From Streptacidiphilus sp. 4-A2 (GTDB lineage Bacteria > Actinomycetota > Actinomycetes > Streptomycetales > Streptomycetaceae): a stretch of DNA of 64,000 bases. Positions 10,560-20,485 of the stretch are shown here, one piece after another. Both the position numbers and the translations under genes were made by a program. The notes under the pieces are model-generated. The model was not told where the DNA came from and did not search any database. It was given only the letters and a program-made list of their open reading frames with translations. The stretch covers positions 3,224,001-3,288,000 of the forward strand of contig JAAFYY010000001.1 in NCBI GenBank assembly GCA_014284505.1, written 5' to 3'. The first letter of the stretch is position 1. The number at the start of each line of letters is the position of its first letter.

Positions 10560-11191
10560 ATGAAGCCTGCGGAGCGACCGGACGGCGACCGGCCGGGCGG
10601 CCACGGACCGGGCCTGGAGCGGCTGTTCGCCCGGCAGGCGGCCCGCACCCCGGCCTCGGTGGCGCTGGTGTACCAGGAGCAGCGGATCACCTATGCGCAA
10701 CTGGACGGCTGGTCCAACCGGTTGGCCCGGCATCTGCGTGCACGCGGGGTGGCGCCGGGCGGCACGGTCACCATTCTGCTGGAGCGCTCGCCGCAACTGG
10801 TCTCGGCGCTGCTGGCGGTGCTGAAGGCCGGGTCCGGGTACACCCTGCTGGCCCCGGGCCGCCCGGTCGGACTGCCGGCACCGACGCCGGCACCGACCGG
10901 GGCCGTTCCCCGGCGCTGGTCACCCAGAGCCATCTGGCCGCGCCGTGGACCCCGGCCACGGTGGTGGACCTGACCGCCGAGGTGCTCGCGATCGGCTCCC
11001 GTTCGGCGGCCCCGATGGAGACCTGGCTCCAGAGTGCGCCAGTCTCCCGGAACACCTTCGCGCTTGAGGTGCTCGGTCCGCTGCTGCACGGTGGCGCCTG
11101 TGTGCTCCGGTCCGGCCGGCCGCACCCCGACCCGCGGCAGACCACCGCGTGGGCCGCACCGGGCCCGCTGCCGGGATCTCTCCCGGGCTGA
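10560..11191 (+). CDS. Short degenerate NRPS-type adenylation domain, probably inactive
   Basis: The first 90 residues match the start of an amino-acid adenylation domain: LERLFARQAARTPASVALVY, ITYAQLDGWSNRLARHL, LLAVLKAGSGYTLL. After a frame break near 10850-10900 the protein reads SPALVTQSHLAAPW and then NTFALEVLGPLLHGGACVL, which correspond to the end of A3 and to A4. The signature SGSTG-x-PKG loop is absent, and everything after A4 (A5 to A10, including the catalytic lysine) is missing. At about 210 residues it is less than half a domain. It is a remnant or a repurposed binding protein. No NRPS genes are nearby. Confidence 0.6.
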
Positions 11192-11249
11192 GAACCACGG
11201 CCTCGGTCAGACGCTGTCCACCTGGGGGCGGCCGACCTAGAGTCGAGGC

Positions 11250-11603
11250 ATGAGCGAACGACCTGGCACAAACCTGTTGCTGGCGGCGGTCGGCGCACTG
11301 GCCGGTGCCGCGCTGGCGAAGGAGCTCGGGCGGTCTCCCGAGGAGCGCAGCTGGCACGGACGCATCCTCGGGCTGCCCTACGACTTCCGCCCGCCCACGG
11401 TGGAGCGGCTGCGGAGGTCCTACTGGGATCCTTCGAGCGACGCCCTGCTGACCCCGCACGCCTTCGGCATCGGCTACTCGGTGAACCTGGCCCGGGTGGC
11501 CCGCCCGGCGCGGGCGGTCTGGGCCCGACTGGCCGACGCGGAGCCGGACTTGGGCCGGGGCTGGGATCCGGACCGGGACCCGGACGACCTCGGCCGGCCG
11601 TGA
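11250..11603 (+). CDS. DUF5808-type small protein
   Basis: 117 residues, intact. An N-terminal hydrophobic helix (LLLAAVGALAGAALA) precedes a conserved-looking LGLPYDFRPPTVERLRRSYWD and TPHAFGIGYSVNLARVARP. The LPYDFRPPT...W(D/N)P...GxGxxxN pattern is the DUF5808 signature as I recall it. Function is unknown; it is likely membrane-associated. ATG at 11250. It converges with the small membrane protein downstream. Confidence 0.7.
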   Translation: MSERPGTNLLLAAVGALAGAALAKELGRSPEERSWHGRILGLPYDFRPPTVERLRRSYWDPSSDALLTPHAFGIGYSVNLARVARPARAVWARLADAEPDLGRGWDPDRDPDDLGRP

Positions 11604-11636
11604 CCGGCGACGGGGTGGGCACCGCGGACCCGACCG

Positions 11637-11843
11637 TCAACCGACGCCGGACACCTGCGCGATGCGCAGCAGCAGATAGAAGGTACCGACCAGGGCACTG
11701 CCGGAGACGGCCAGCGCCTTGATCCGGACCAGCTGGTCGTACCGGGCGAGCCGGTACACGGACATGGCGACGATCACGGCGAGCAGCAGCGTCACGGTCA
11801 GGGCGTAGTCGGCCGTGGGCACGGCGACGGCGGAAGTGTGCAC
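11637..11843 (-). CDS. Small membrane protein, 68 residues
   Basis: It has two hydrophobic stretches: ALTVTLLLAVIVAMSVYRLA, and ALVGTFYLLLRIAQVSGVG after a short basic loop. A two-helix inner-membrane protein is likely. The GTG start at 11843 follows AAGGA. Family not recognised. It lies about 100 nt downstream of the sigma-factor operon on the same strand. Confidence 0.55.
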   Translation of the reverse strand: MHTSAVAVPTADYALTVTLLLAVIVAMSVYRLARYDQLVRIKALAVSGSALVGTFYLLLRIAQVSGVG

Positions 11844-11943
11844 GAGGGTGTCCTTGCGTGGAGGCGCGCTCGGGCGCGCGGGTGACAGGGTGGGCGGGGT
11901 GACGAGGCGAAGGGGTGCACCCGGGCTGCACCAGCCCGGGGCG

Positions 11944-12690
11944 TCAGCTGGGCTGGGCGAGTTCGCGCAGCCGGTCGACCAGGCACAGGCCCGGCGCGTT
12001 GACGATCCCGTCGGCTCCGGCCGCGGGCAGGTCGTGCACGTCCAGCCGGTCGACCTCGGCGGCCAGTCGAACCTCGGCGGCCAGTCCGGCCTCGGCGAGC
12101 AGGCCCGGGTCGGCCGCGGTGGCGGAGTCGAAGCAGCGCTGGAGCAGGTCGCCGGGCATGGTGGGCAGCGAGGGCGCGGGAACCTCCCGGGCGGGCCGGC
12201 CCTCGCCGCGGGCCGCGTGCGCGAACCAGACCCGGGCGCTCTGCGTCTCGCCGCGCTGGCGGTGCTGGAAGTACAGGCAGTAGGCGGAGAGGCGGTCCCC
12301 GGCGCTTCCGGCGATCTCCCACCAGAAGCGGGCGCTCTGCGGGTGGCCGGTCAGGTACAGCAGGCAGCCGAAGACCCGCATGCCCTCGATCCGGCCGTCC
12401 AGGGCGCGATCCTCCTCACCCCGGTCCGGTGCGGACGGCAGCCACTGGTCCAGCCGGGCGATCCGGGCGGCGGCGGTGCGCGCGCTGATCACCGAGCGGG
12501 CCAGTACCTCCAGTCCGTCACGGGCCTGGGTGGTCTGCACCGCCCAGGGCGGCGCGGGGTCGGCCCCGGAGCGGCGCCGGGCCACTCCGGCGGACAGCTG
12601 CCGCAGGCTCGCCGCCGTGTCGGGAGGCCGGGGACGGCCGCCCCCGGGGAAGGCGGCGGTGACAAGGGTGTCGATCTCGTTCCGGTCCAT
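11944..12690 (-). CDS. Helical-repeat protein co-transcribed with a sigma factor
   Basis: 248 residues, intact. The middle section (VFGCLLYLTGHPQSARFWWE, SAYCLYFQHRQRGE, SARVWFAHAA) looks like TPR/Sel1-like alpha-helical repeats. The C-terminus is acidic and ends in VDRLRELAQPS. It starts 8 nt after the stop of the sigma-factor gene. The context suggests a partner or modulator of that sigma factor (for example an anti-sigma or scaffold role), but this is inference from position. Family not recognised by name. Confidence 0.65.
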   Translation of the reverse strand: MDRNEIDTLVTAAFPGGGRPRPPDTAASLRQLSAGVARRRSGADPAPPWAVQTTQARDGLEVLARSVISARTAAARIARLDQWLPSAPDRGEEDRALDGRIEGMRVFGCLLYLTGHPQSARFWWEIAGSAGDRLSAYCLYFQHRQRGETQSARVWFAHAARGEGRPAREVPAPSLPTMPGDLLQRCFDSATAADPGLLAEAGLAAEVRLAAEVDRLDVHDLPAAGADGIVNAPGLCLVDRLRELAQPS

Positions 12691-12698
12691 GGGGGCCG

Positions 12699-13334
12699 CT
12701 ACGCTCCTTCCGCAGGTATGGCGTCGCCGGAGCGCAGCACCCGCAGCGGCAGCAGTGCCGCCTCCAGCCGGCCGCGGGCCTGTTTGAGGGTGCGGTCCAC
12801 GGTGGACAGGTGGACGCCGAGGATCCACGCGGTGTCCCGGGCGTCGTAGCCCATCACCTGGCGCAGGATCAGCACATCGACCTGGCGTTCGGTCATCTCG
12901 GCCAGGGCCTGGTAGAGGCCGATGGTGCTCTGCATGGTCGCGAAGGACTCGCGGATGCCGGTGAGGGTGGCCAGGGCCACCGCCAGCTTCGCCTCCAGCG
13001 GGTCCTGGGCCTGGCCGCGGTAGTAGTCGACGGCGGAGCGCAGGATCTGCCAGGTGCGCTCCTGGAGGTTGGGCGCGCGCAGGATCTGCTCCCACTCGAC
13101 GCCGATGTGCACGAACACCTCGCGGACCAGGCGCTCGGCGGTCGCGCCGCGGCCGAGCCGGGCACAGGCGTACTGGTAGTAGTAGCTGTGGCGGCTGAGG
13201 TAGAAGGCCTCCATGTCCAGCGGCAGATCCACCGGCTCGTGCAGGGCGGCGCCCGCCGGGCCCGGGGCGTTCCGGGGCGCCGAGTCCGGTTCCGGGGCGG
13301 TGCCGGGATCGGCCGCCGACAGGTCGTCGCTCAC
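12699..13334 (-). CDS. Sigma-70 family (ECF-like) sigma factor
   Basis: The N-terminal 50 residues are low complexity. The region-2-like helix is YYYQYACARLGRGATAERLV, and the region-4 helix-turn-helix is MTERQVDVLILRQVMGYDARDTAWILGVHLSTVDRTLKQ, a standard DNA-binding recognition module. The GTG start at 13334 has GGGGAGG 7 nt upstream and overlaps the stop of a microprotein gene (GTGA). The region-2 motifs are divergent, so promoter melting ability is uncertain. The protein probably redirects RNA polymerase together with the downstream repeat protein. Confidence 0.75.
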   Translation of the reverse strand: MSDDLSAADPGTAPEPDSAPRNAPGPAGAALHEPVDLPLDMEAFYLSRHSYYYQYACARLGRGATAERLVREVFVHIGVEWEQILRAPNLQERTWQILRSAVDYYRGQAQDPLEAKLAVALATLTGIRESFATMQSTIGLYQALAEMTERQVDVLILRQVMGYDARDTAWILGVHLSTVDRTLKQARGRLEAALLPLRVLRSGDAIPAEGA

Positions 13335-13492
13335 CGTGTCGCCTCCCCGGTCGGGGTGCACGGATGCGCATGGCCGGCGCCGATGCGCCGCACCGGCCGG
13401 GTGGCGCCGACGACGATCCGGTCGGCGGGCGACCGGAACTGGTCGTTCTGGCTGCGCCAGTTGCTCTGCCAGCGGCTCTTCCTGTCGGACAC
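13331..13492 (-). CDS. Basic microprotein coupled to the sigma factor
   Basis: 53 residues from the GTG at 13492 (an ATG at 13522 would add ten, mostly arginines). It contains SDRKSRWQSNWRSQNDQFRS and RIVVGATRPVRRIGAGHAHP. It is strongly basic with three tryptophan/phenylalanine positions. It overlaps the sigma gene start by GTGA, so its translation would feed the sigma factor. A leader peptide or a small RNA-polymerase-binding partner are both possible. No family recognised. Confidence 0.45.
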   Translation of the reverse strand: MSDRKSRWQSNWRSQNDQFRSPADRIVVGATRPVRRIGAGHAHPCTPTGEATR

Positions 13493-13927
13493 GGTGTCAC
13501 TTTCCCTTCGTCGGCGCCTCACTGGTGCCTGCTCATAGCTAAACGGCTGACCCCCCGGTTTTCCGCACGCCGACCCGGGGAACTTACGCCGACACCCCTG
13601 GATGACTACTCAGGGTGAGTAAATCCGCGACCGTTCCCCCTGCTCCGCGCAAAGCCGCACGCCGAGGCGGTCCGCCGGGACTGCCCGGCTTGGCCGGAGC
13701 CACTGACTCCGGGCACGCACGGTCACCAGAAGTGGCGCAGATCACAGATCACCTCGATGGTGATGTTGTGACAGATATCGACCGGAGCGACCGCAGGTGA
13801 CCCGCGCGGCGTCCGGGAGTCGTCCGTACCCCGGCGCGGGGCTGGGCCAGCCGGGGGAACCACCGTGCCGGCAACCGCCGGGCTGGGTACGGCGTGGGAG
13901 GCGGCGCTCCCGGTCGAGAGGGAACTG
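13493..13927. promoter_or_regulatory. Divergent intergenic region with a TACTC-n5-GAGTA inverted repeat
   Basis: 435 nt between the microprotein/sigma operon (minus) and the phosphodiester glycosidase (plus). At 13607-13621 there is a perfect TACTC AGGGT GAGTA inverted repeat, a plausible operator. A plus-strand reading frame of 61 codons starts at GTG 13615, but it has no ribosome site and I do not call it. Both flanking units probably start here. Confidence 0.35.
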
Positions 13928-15136
13928 ATGGGATTCAACGAACAGGACAGCCACGAGTCGGCGGAGGTGTCGACGAGCGCGGGCGGCACCGGCAGGCGGA
14001 CCGGGGACAGCGCGGGCGACCGGCGACGGAGGCTGCTCAACTGGTCGGCGGTCACCGCGTCGGTGCTGGCCCTGGCCCTGGCGGTGTACTGCGTCCATGA
14101 CGCGCTGGCGACCCGGGCCGGCAGGGGGCGACCGTCAAGCTGGCCCACTGGGGCCGCTGCCACCATCTGGTGCTGGTCGCGGACCTGATCGACGGCCGGG
14201 CCCGCAGCGCGTCGGCGGCCGACTGCTCGGCCACGGACTTCAGCGTGCTGCGCCCGGTGCACTCGGCGGTCGTGGCGGTCAGGCCGCGCCCGGCGGTCGC
14301 GGTGGTGCCGCTGCACCCGCCGGTGGTCCCGCTGGTCTCCCCGGCCATGCCGGGCGAGGGCGTGTTCTCCCCGCTGGTGGAGGTCCACGGGCAGCCGGTG
14401 GTGCAGCGGGCGCTGATGCGGCCGGACGGCTACGACGCCACCTTCCCGGTCGGCGTGGTGTGGCTGCGGCACTCGGCGCTGCGCTTCGAGTTGCACCCGG
14501 GCGCGGCCGAGCCCGGCGGCGACTGGCCGGTCCCGCCCACCGTGCCACCGGGGCACCGCGCCGGCCTGGTCGCCACCTACAACGGCGGCTTCAAGCTTTC
14601 CAACGGCGACTCGCACGGCGGCTTCTACCTCGACGGCCAGGTCGGCGCCCCGCTGGTCGACGGGGCCGCCACCGAGGTGTTCCACCGCGACGGCTCGCTC
14701 ACCGTCGGCGTGTGGAACCAGGACGTCAGGATGGCCCCGGACGTGGTCGGGGTGCGCCAGTGCCTGGTGCCGCTGGTCTCCGGGGGCGAGGTGACCGCGG
14801 CCGTCCACGACGGCGGCACCGAGGTGTGGGGGCTGACCGACGGCGGCAACTCGTTCGTGGCCCGCTCCGGAGTGGGCGTCGACCGGCACGGCGACATCAT
14901 CTACGTCGGCGGGCGGCTGATGTCCGTGGAGACCCTGGCGACCGTGCTTCAGCGCGCGGGAGCGGTGACCGCGATGACTGGACATCAATCTGAGCTGGCC
15001 GTCGTTCATCTCGTACGACGGCACCCGGCAGCCGGCCGACCCGGTGCCGCACAACCTGGTGAACTTCGTCCGCGCACCCACCCGCTACTACGAGGAGTCC
15101 AGCCGCGACTTCGTCGCCGTGTACGCACGCGGCTGA
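13928..15136 (+). CDS. Membrane-anchored phosphodiester glycosidase (NAGPA/DUF2233-like)
   Basis: An N-terminal acidic segment is followed by one transmembrane helix (WSAVTASVLALALAVYCVHD). The extracytoplasmic domain shows ATYNGGFKLSNGDSHGGFY, TDGGNSFVARSG, GDIIYVGGRLMS and the closing INLSWPSFISYDG, which are typical phosphodiester-glycosidase motifs. The family cleaves GlcNAc from phosphodiesters or acts on cell-surface glycans. ATG at 13928 follows GAGAGGGAACTG. The frame breaks near 14120 and 14975, the second inside the conserved ME-LDINLSW motif. Length is about 402 codons. It converges with the BP74-like gene across a palindromic terminator. Confidence 0.82.
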
Positions 15137-15149
15137 CCCTCCCGACGCC

Positions 15150-15183
15150 GGCGCGGCGCGGTCCCCGGGGACCGCGCCGCGCC
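15150..15183. terminator. Perfect 17-bp palindrome, bidirectional terminator
   Basis: Two 17-nt arms meet with no unpaired loop bases (GGCGCGGCGCGGTCCCC and its complement) between the convergent glycosidase and BP74-like genes. On folding, the central bases would open as a loop. This is a typical loop-type actinomycete terminator with no U-tract. Confidence 0.75.
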
Positions 15184-15195
15184 CGTTTCCACGAC

Positions 15196-15672
15196 TCAGC
15201 CCTGGTCGGGCCCGGGGATCTCGCCGACCAGCCGGGAGCTCCACGGGCACCACACATTGCCGGGCAGGAAGGCGCCGCCCGCCTCGTCCAGGTGCTCCTC
15301 CACAAATGCCGTGGAGGCGTCGCAGACCTCGACGGCAGCGTCGAAGAAGCGCACCGAGCCGGGCTCGAAGTGGAAGCTCCAGCGGGAGTTGTAAGGCGCG
15401 GGGTAGTGCCTGATCCGGCCGATGAGGTGCGGGCGGTCGGTGCCGCCGCGCAGCAGCTCGCGTGCGTGCCGGATGTCCTGCCCACCGGTCAGCTCGACCA
15501 CGAATTCGGTGGTCCGGGGACCGTGGCCGTCAGCCATCACAAAGTAGGCGGGGCCCTCGACGGCCCGACTGACCTGGGCCGCCGGCCACTCGGCCTGAGC
15601 GGGCTGGGACAGCGAGACCGGCAGCATCGCAACTGCCGCGATGCTCAGGATCCTGGTGAACATGCGTCGCAT
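15196..15672 (-). CDS. Secreted BP74-like (calmodulin-binding-protein-like) protein
   Basis: Intact, 158 residues from the ATG at 15672 (AGGAG 7 nt upstream). The signal peptide MFTRILSIAAVAMLPVSL ends in AQA. The mature domain (YFVMADGHGPRTTEFVVELT, HLIGRIRHYPAPYNSRWSFH, FFDAAVEVCDASTAFVEEHL, WCPWSSRLVGEI) matches the domain annotated in actinomycetes as calmodulin-binding protein / BP74 N-terminal. Two cysteines probably form a disulfide. Its bacterial role is not established. The similarity is recalled, not searched. Confidence 0.65.
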   Translation of the reverse strand: MRRMFTRILSIAAVAMLPVSLSQPAQAEWPAAQVSRAVEGPAYFVMADGHGPRTTEFVVELTGGQDIRHARELLRGGTDRPHLIGRIRHYPAPYNSRWSFHFEPGSVRFFDAAVEVCDASTAFVEEHLDEAGGAFLPGNVWCPWSSRLVGEIPGPDQG

Positions 15673-16312
15673 GAAAGCGCTCCTGTGGTGTGCTGAGGCG
15701 GTCGCCACTGCGACCACTCATGACGCAATGTAGCCAGGCAACGACACAGCGTGTGCAAAGTAACGGCGCGCGCGAACATCCGCCGGAGCCCGGGGTGTTG
15801 GCGTCCAGCGAAAGCGGGCCCGAATCCAACGCGCCGGCAACATGACCGGGCGTCAGATTCGAACAGACATTCCCATACTGATTCCCGGCGGAGCCGAATT
15901 GACCGGCCTTCGACGGCCACGGTCCAGGGCGGTCCGGCGACCCACGCAACCCGACGGATCCATGTCAAGCAACTGCCCTGCCCCGAAACCGGCCTGGTGA
16001 CACATCGCACATCGCCCGGAAGCCGTCGAAATCCCCCCGCAGGCCGGCCAGCCGCCCCACGGGCGGCCGACGTTGCAACTGATGAGACGTCAATCAGTCT
16101 TTTCCACAGAGCTGTTGGCTGCAATTCTGGAATCCGGCAGCTGCTTCCGCTGCCACCGGCCGAGGGCGCGCGGGCTGCTTCCGCAACACCCCGGCACCGA
16201 CAACGAAGCACCTCGACCGGATGAAATTCCTGCCCCCCGAACGAAACTCTCATCAGTTGTGTCTACCATCACGGGAACAACACTCAACTTTTCAACGACA
16301 GGTAAGGCACTC
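15673..16312. other. 640-nt intergenic region without a gene I can support
   Basis: GC content drops in parts (for example about 16080-16300) compared with the neighbours, as expected for promoters of the divergent flanking genes. Reading frames on both strands here lack ribosome sites and codon bias. AAGG sits shortly before the ATG at 16313. I see no convincing -10/-35 pair. Confidence 0.4.
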
Positions 16313-17650
16313 ATGGCAGATGAATCAGTCACCAAGCTCGAATCCGTCATCGCCGGGATCCGCAGCTACATCGGCGACCAGCTGAGCGAACTGGAGGCCG
16401 AACTGGGCTCCGCGCGGGGCACGGTGTCCTCGCTCGGCGAGCAACTCGCGGCCCAGCGGGCGTCGATCGAGACCCTGGAGGCCAGCCGCGAACTGCTGGT
16501 CGCCAAGCTCGGCGAACTCGCCGGCGCGGAGGCGGACACCAAGGCGTTCTCCCAGGCCCGGGAGTCGCGGAAGGCCGCGGCCGGGTCCGTGTCCGACCAG
16601 ATCGTGTCCGCGGTCAGCGGTGACGCCGTGGACGGCGCCCTGCCGGTCGCCGCTGCCAAGCGCGCCAAGCCCGCCACTCGCGCCGCGGCCAAGCCCGCCA
16701 CCCGCGCAGCGGCCAAGCTGACCCCCGGCCAGCTCGGTGTGCTCAGCTTCCTGGAGGCCACCGCGGGCGTGCACAAGGTCTCCGAGATCGCCGTCGGCGT
16801 GCACGGGGCCGACCCCGACAACGCCGCGCTCCAGGGCATCCGCCGGGCCCTGGCCGGGCTGATCGACTCCGGGCGTGCGGTCAAGTCCACCCAGTCGGGC
16901 ACCGCGTTCTACTCCGCCGGCACCGAGGCCGAAGCGGCGCCCGCCGCCCCGGCCGAGGCTCCGCAGGCAGAGCAGGCTCCGGCGGCCGAGGCCGCACCGG
17001 CCCCGGCCAAGAAGACGGTCGCCAAGAAGGCCGCTGCCAAGAAGGCCACCACGAAGAAGGCCGTCGCCAAGAAGGCCCCGGCGAAGAGCAGCCCGGCCAA
17101 GACCGCCACCAAGGGCGGTACCGCGAAGAGCACCGCCGCGAAGGCCCCGGTGGCCAAGAGCACCACGGCGAAGAGCGCCACCGCCAAGAAGAGCGCCGCC
17201 AAGCAGGTTGCCGCCAAGCAGGCGAAGAAGACGGCCACCCGCACCCCGGCCGAGGCCCCGGCCGGCGCTGCCGAGGCCGCCGCTCCCGCGGCGTCGACGC
17301 GCACCCGCACCTCCTCGGTGAAGTCCACCGCCAAGCGCACCGTGCGCAAGGCGGCGGCGAAGAAGGCCGCGACGGCCTCCGTGGACACCACGGCCAAGAC
17401 CGAGCAGGGCGCCCCCGCCGCCGAGAAGAGCGTGCGCGCGGACCGTACGAAGATCGTGGCCACGCTGCTGTCCGCGTCCGAGCCGCAGTCGGCCGGCGAG
17501 GTCTCCCGCACGGTCATGGGCGCCGAGTGGCGTTCCTCGGACGCGACCAACTTCCGCAACGTGCTGAAGAGCATGGTTACCGAGGGCGTCGTCGCCGAGC
17601 ACCCGGGCGAGAACAACCGCACCCGCTACACGGTCGCCGCCAGCAACTGA
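16313..17650 (+). CDS. Histone-H1-like protein with two winged-helix modules and a Lys/Ala-rich linker
   Basis: Intact, 445 residues. Residues 1-75 form a coiled coil (LESVIAGIRSYIGDQLSELE and on). A first winged-helix-like module lies around 140-205 (LTPGQLGVLSFLEATAGVHK...RRALAGLIDSG). A long KKAAAKKAT/AKS repeat tract of the histone H1 type covers about 220-380. A second winged-helix-like module closes the protein (IVATLLSASEPQSAGEVSRT...NVLKSMVTEG). The basic tail implies DNA binding and compaction, with the coiled coil giving oligomers. It differs from HupS, which joins an HU domain to such a tail. It is monocistronic, followed by a terminator. Confidence 0.75.
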   Translation: MADESVTKLESVIAGIRSYIGDQLSELEAELGSARGTVSSLGEQLAAQRASIETLEASRELLVAKLGELAGAEADTKAFSQARESRKAAAGSVSDQIVSAVSGDAVDGALPVAAAKRAKPATRAAAKPATRAAAKLTPGQLGVLSFLEATAGVHKVSEIAVGVHGADPDNAALQGIRRALAGLIDSGRAVKSTQSGTAFYSAGTEAEAAPAAPAEAPQAEQAPAAEAAPAPAKKTVAKKAAAKKATTKKAVAKKAPAKSSPAKTATKGGTAKSTAAKAPVAKSTTAKSATAKKSAAKQVAAKQAKKTATRTPAEAPAGAAEAAAPAASTRTRTSSVKSTAKRTVRKAAAKKAATASVDTTAKTEQGAPAAEKSVRADRTKIVATLLSASEPQSAGEVSRTVMGAEWRSSDATNFRNVLKSMVTEGVVAEHPGENNRTRYTVAASN

Positions 17651-17699
17651 CGGCACGGCCGCGCCGGGCCCCGGCAGCACAGGGCCCCGGCACACAGGA

Positions 17700-17730
17700 A
17701 CGGTCCCGCCTCCCGGTGAGGCGGGACCGT
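17700..17730 (+). terminator. Perfect hairpin after the histone-like gene
   Basis: ACGGTCCCGCCT pairs with AGGCGGGACCGT around a 7-nt loop, 50 nt after the stop codon. The minus-strand genes beyond it point towards the hairpin, so it can serve both sides. Confidence 0.85.
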
Positions 17731-17846
17731 GGGCCTGCCGTACAACGCCTTCAGCACAGCACTTTCAGCACAGCGCTTTCAGCAACAGCACCTTCAGCAG
17801 AACTGGCGGAACGTCTGTCGAGGACCGCCCGCGGCGGTCCGGCGGG

Positions 17847-18072
17847 CTATTCCAGGGAGTTGACGTCGAGGATCCGCTGCACCTCCGCCGAGCAGCGGAC
17901 GTGGTCCTTGAGGATGCCGAAGCGCTCTCTGAGCCACTCCACGTCCGCATTGGTGCGGACCCGCTCGGCCTCGCCCCACGCGGTTCTGGTAGGCATCGAG
18001 CACCTGGGCCATCAGGATGTCGCCTTGGGTGATCTGCACGTCGAGGATCACGCCTGTGAGTGCACTGTCCAT
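17847..18072 (-). CDS. Small acidic protein of unknown function, about 75 residues
   Basis: The reading MDSALTGVILDVQITQGDIL, AQVLDAYQNRVG, then after a break near 17975 AERVRTNADVEWLRERFGIL and AEVQRILDVNSLE, ends in TAG at 17847-17849. It is predominantly helical. Starts are possible at ATG 18072 or at a later internal ATG behind AAGG. Family not recognised. It is the last gene of a short minus-strand run before the terminator. Confidence 0.5.
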
Positions 18073-18314
18073 GATTCCAGCATCGGGGCAGTCGCCGAGG
18101 ACGGCATCCCGGCGGCGACCCGGGAGTTGTCCTCGTACCGGGCCCGGCGGACGGCCCGGCGGCGGCGTACGCGGGCGCACGGGCGCGAAAGCGGTCGGCC
18201 CCGGCGCACTTCGGGCACTGCTCCGGTCGGGTTGCCCACCCGCATCCGCCCGCACGGCAACGGCAACGGCAACGGCAACCGCGACGGCGGCACTTGTGGC
18301 AACGGCGCGCGGCG
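18048..18314 (-). other. Cysteine-rich stretch, possible zinc-ribbon miniprotein
   Basis: One frame reads CHKCRRRGCRCRCRCRAGGC then GWATRPEQCPKCAGADRF. The CGW-x4-PEQCPKC part resembles a rubredoxin-like zinc ribbon. The repeated Cys-Arg comes from four tandem copies of a GGCAAC-type hexamer (about 18257-18280). After a frame change the line could end in EDNSRVAAGMPSSATAP with TGA at 18048-18050. No convincing start codon was found and frames are disturbed here, so this is a suggestion only. Confidence 0.3.
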
Positions 18315-18759
18315 CTACGCCTGTCCGCGGTGCCAGCCGCGCTCGGTGCGGTCGGCGCAGTGGATGTCGCCCACGTACTCGTGCGCTCGTCCGGCCAGGA
18401 GACCACCAGGGTGAAGCGGTGCTCGTAGCTGGGCTCGCCGTCGGCGTCGTCGAGCCCGGGAATGCGGGCCCAACCGGTGGAGTGCACCTGCGCGTTGCAG
18501 GCCCGGTGCGGCACCAGTCGGCCGCGGCCTGGAGCGCGCCGCCCTGAGTGGAGGCGGCGAAGGTCACCGAGGTGCGGGTGGAGATGGTGATGTCGCTGTC
18601 CTCGTCCTCCGGCATGGAGGCAACGGCACCAGCGGCGCTGCTGATGTCACGCGTGAGGTCGTCGATGACATGCTGCGGGGCGGTCAGGATGCCGGGCAGC
18701 ACCAGGGAACCGGTCGGCGCGGCTGGGGCGATCTCGTTGCGGACAGCGGGTGCGCTCAT
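18315..18759 (-). CDS. Unknown cytoplasmic protein, about 148 residues
   Basis: ATG at 18759 follows GAGGAAC. It begins [60 protein letters not shown]; after a break near 18510 it continues [20 protein letters not shown] and [16 protein letters not shown] second break near 18385 leads to [20 protein letters not shown] and TAG. There is no signal peptide or membrane helix. Family not recognised. Confidence 0.5.
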
Positions 18760-18833
18760 GGTGTTCCTCGCCTGTTTTCGGTGGTACTCCACCCGACATG
18801 CTGCCCTGCTGACGGGCCCCTGTCACCAGGAAC

Positions 18834-18853
18834 CTGACAGTGAACGCTGTCAG
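18834..18853. promoter_or_regulatory. CTGACAG-n6-CTGTCAG inverted repeat
   Basis: Perfect 7-bp arms around TGAACG, about 75 nt upstream of the ATG at 18759. The spacing and symmetry fit an operator for the unknown-protein unit. It is close to, but distinct from, the glpK terminator. Confidence 0.4.
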
Positions 18854-18881
18854 CGAGGGAAGTGGTATATGCCATCAGCAG

Positions 18882-18926
18882 GTTGACCCCGGCGCTGCGG
18901 CATAACCGCAGGCTGCCGGGGTCAAC
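18882..18926 (-). terminator. glp operon terminator
   Basis: GTTGACCCCGGC pairs perfectly with GCCGGGGTCAAC, with a nested CTGCGG/CCGCAG stem inside, 17 nt after the glpK stop. Confidence 0.85.
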
Positions 18927-18943
18927 TCGGGAAAGGGGTGGTG

Positions 18944-20426
<1,483 letters not shown>

Positions 20427-20485
20427 GACTGATCCTCCAGTGGTGGTGACGTTTGCTCGGACCTGCTGTTGGTGACGGCCGTCGG

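Noticed and set aside
13615-13800. 61-codon plus-strand ORF upstream of the phosphodiester glycosidase
   Set aside because: It has no ribosome site, and its GTG overlaps the inverted repeat, which is more simply a regulatory site.
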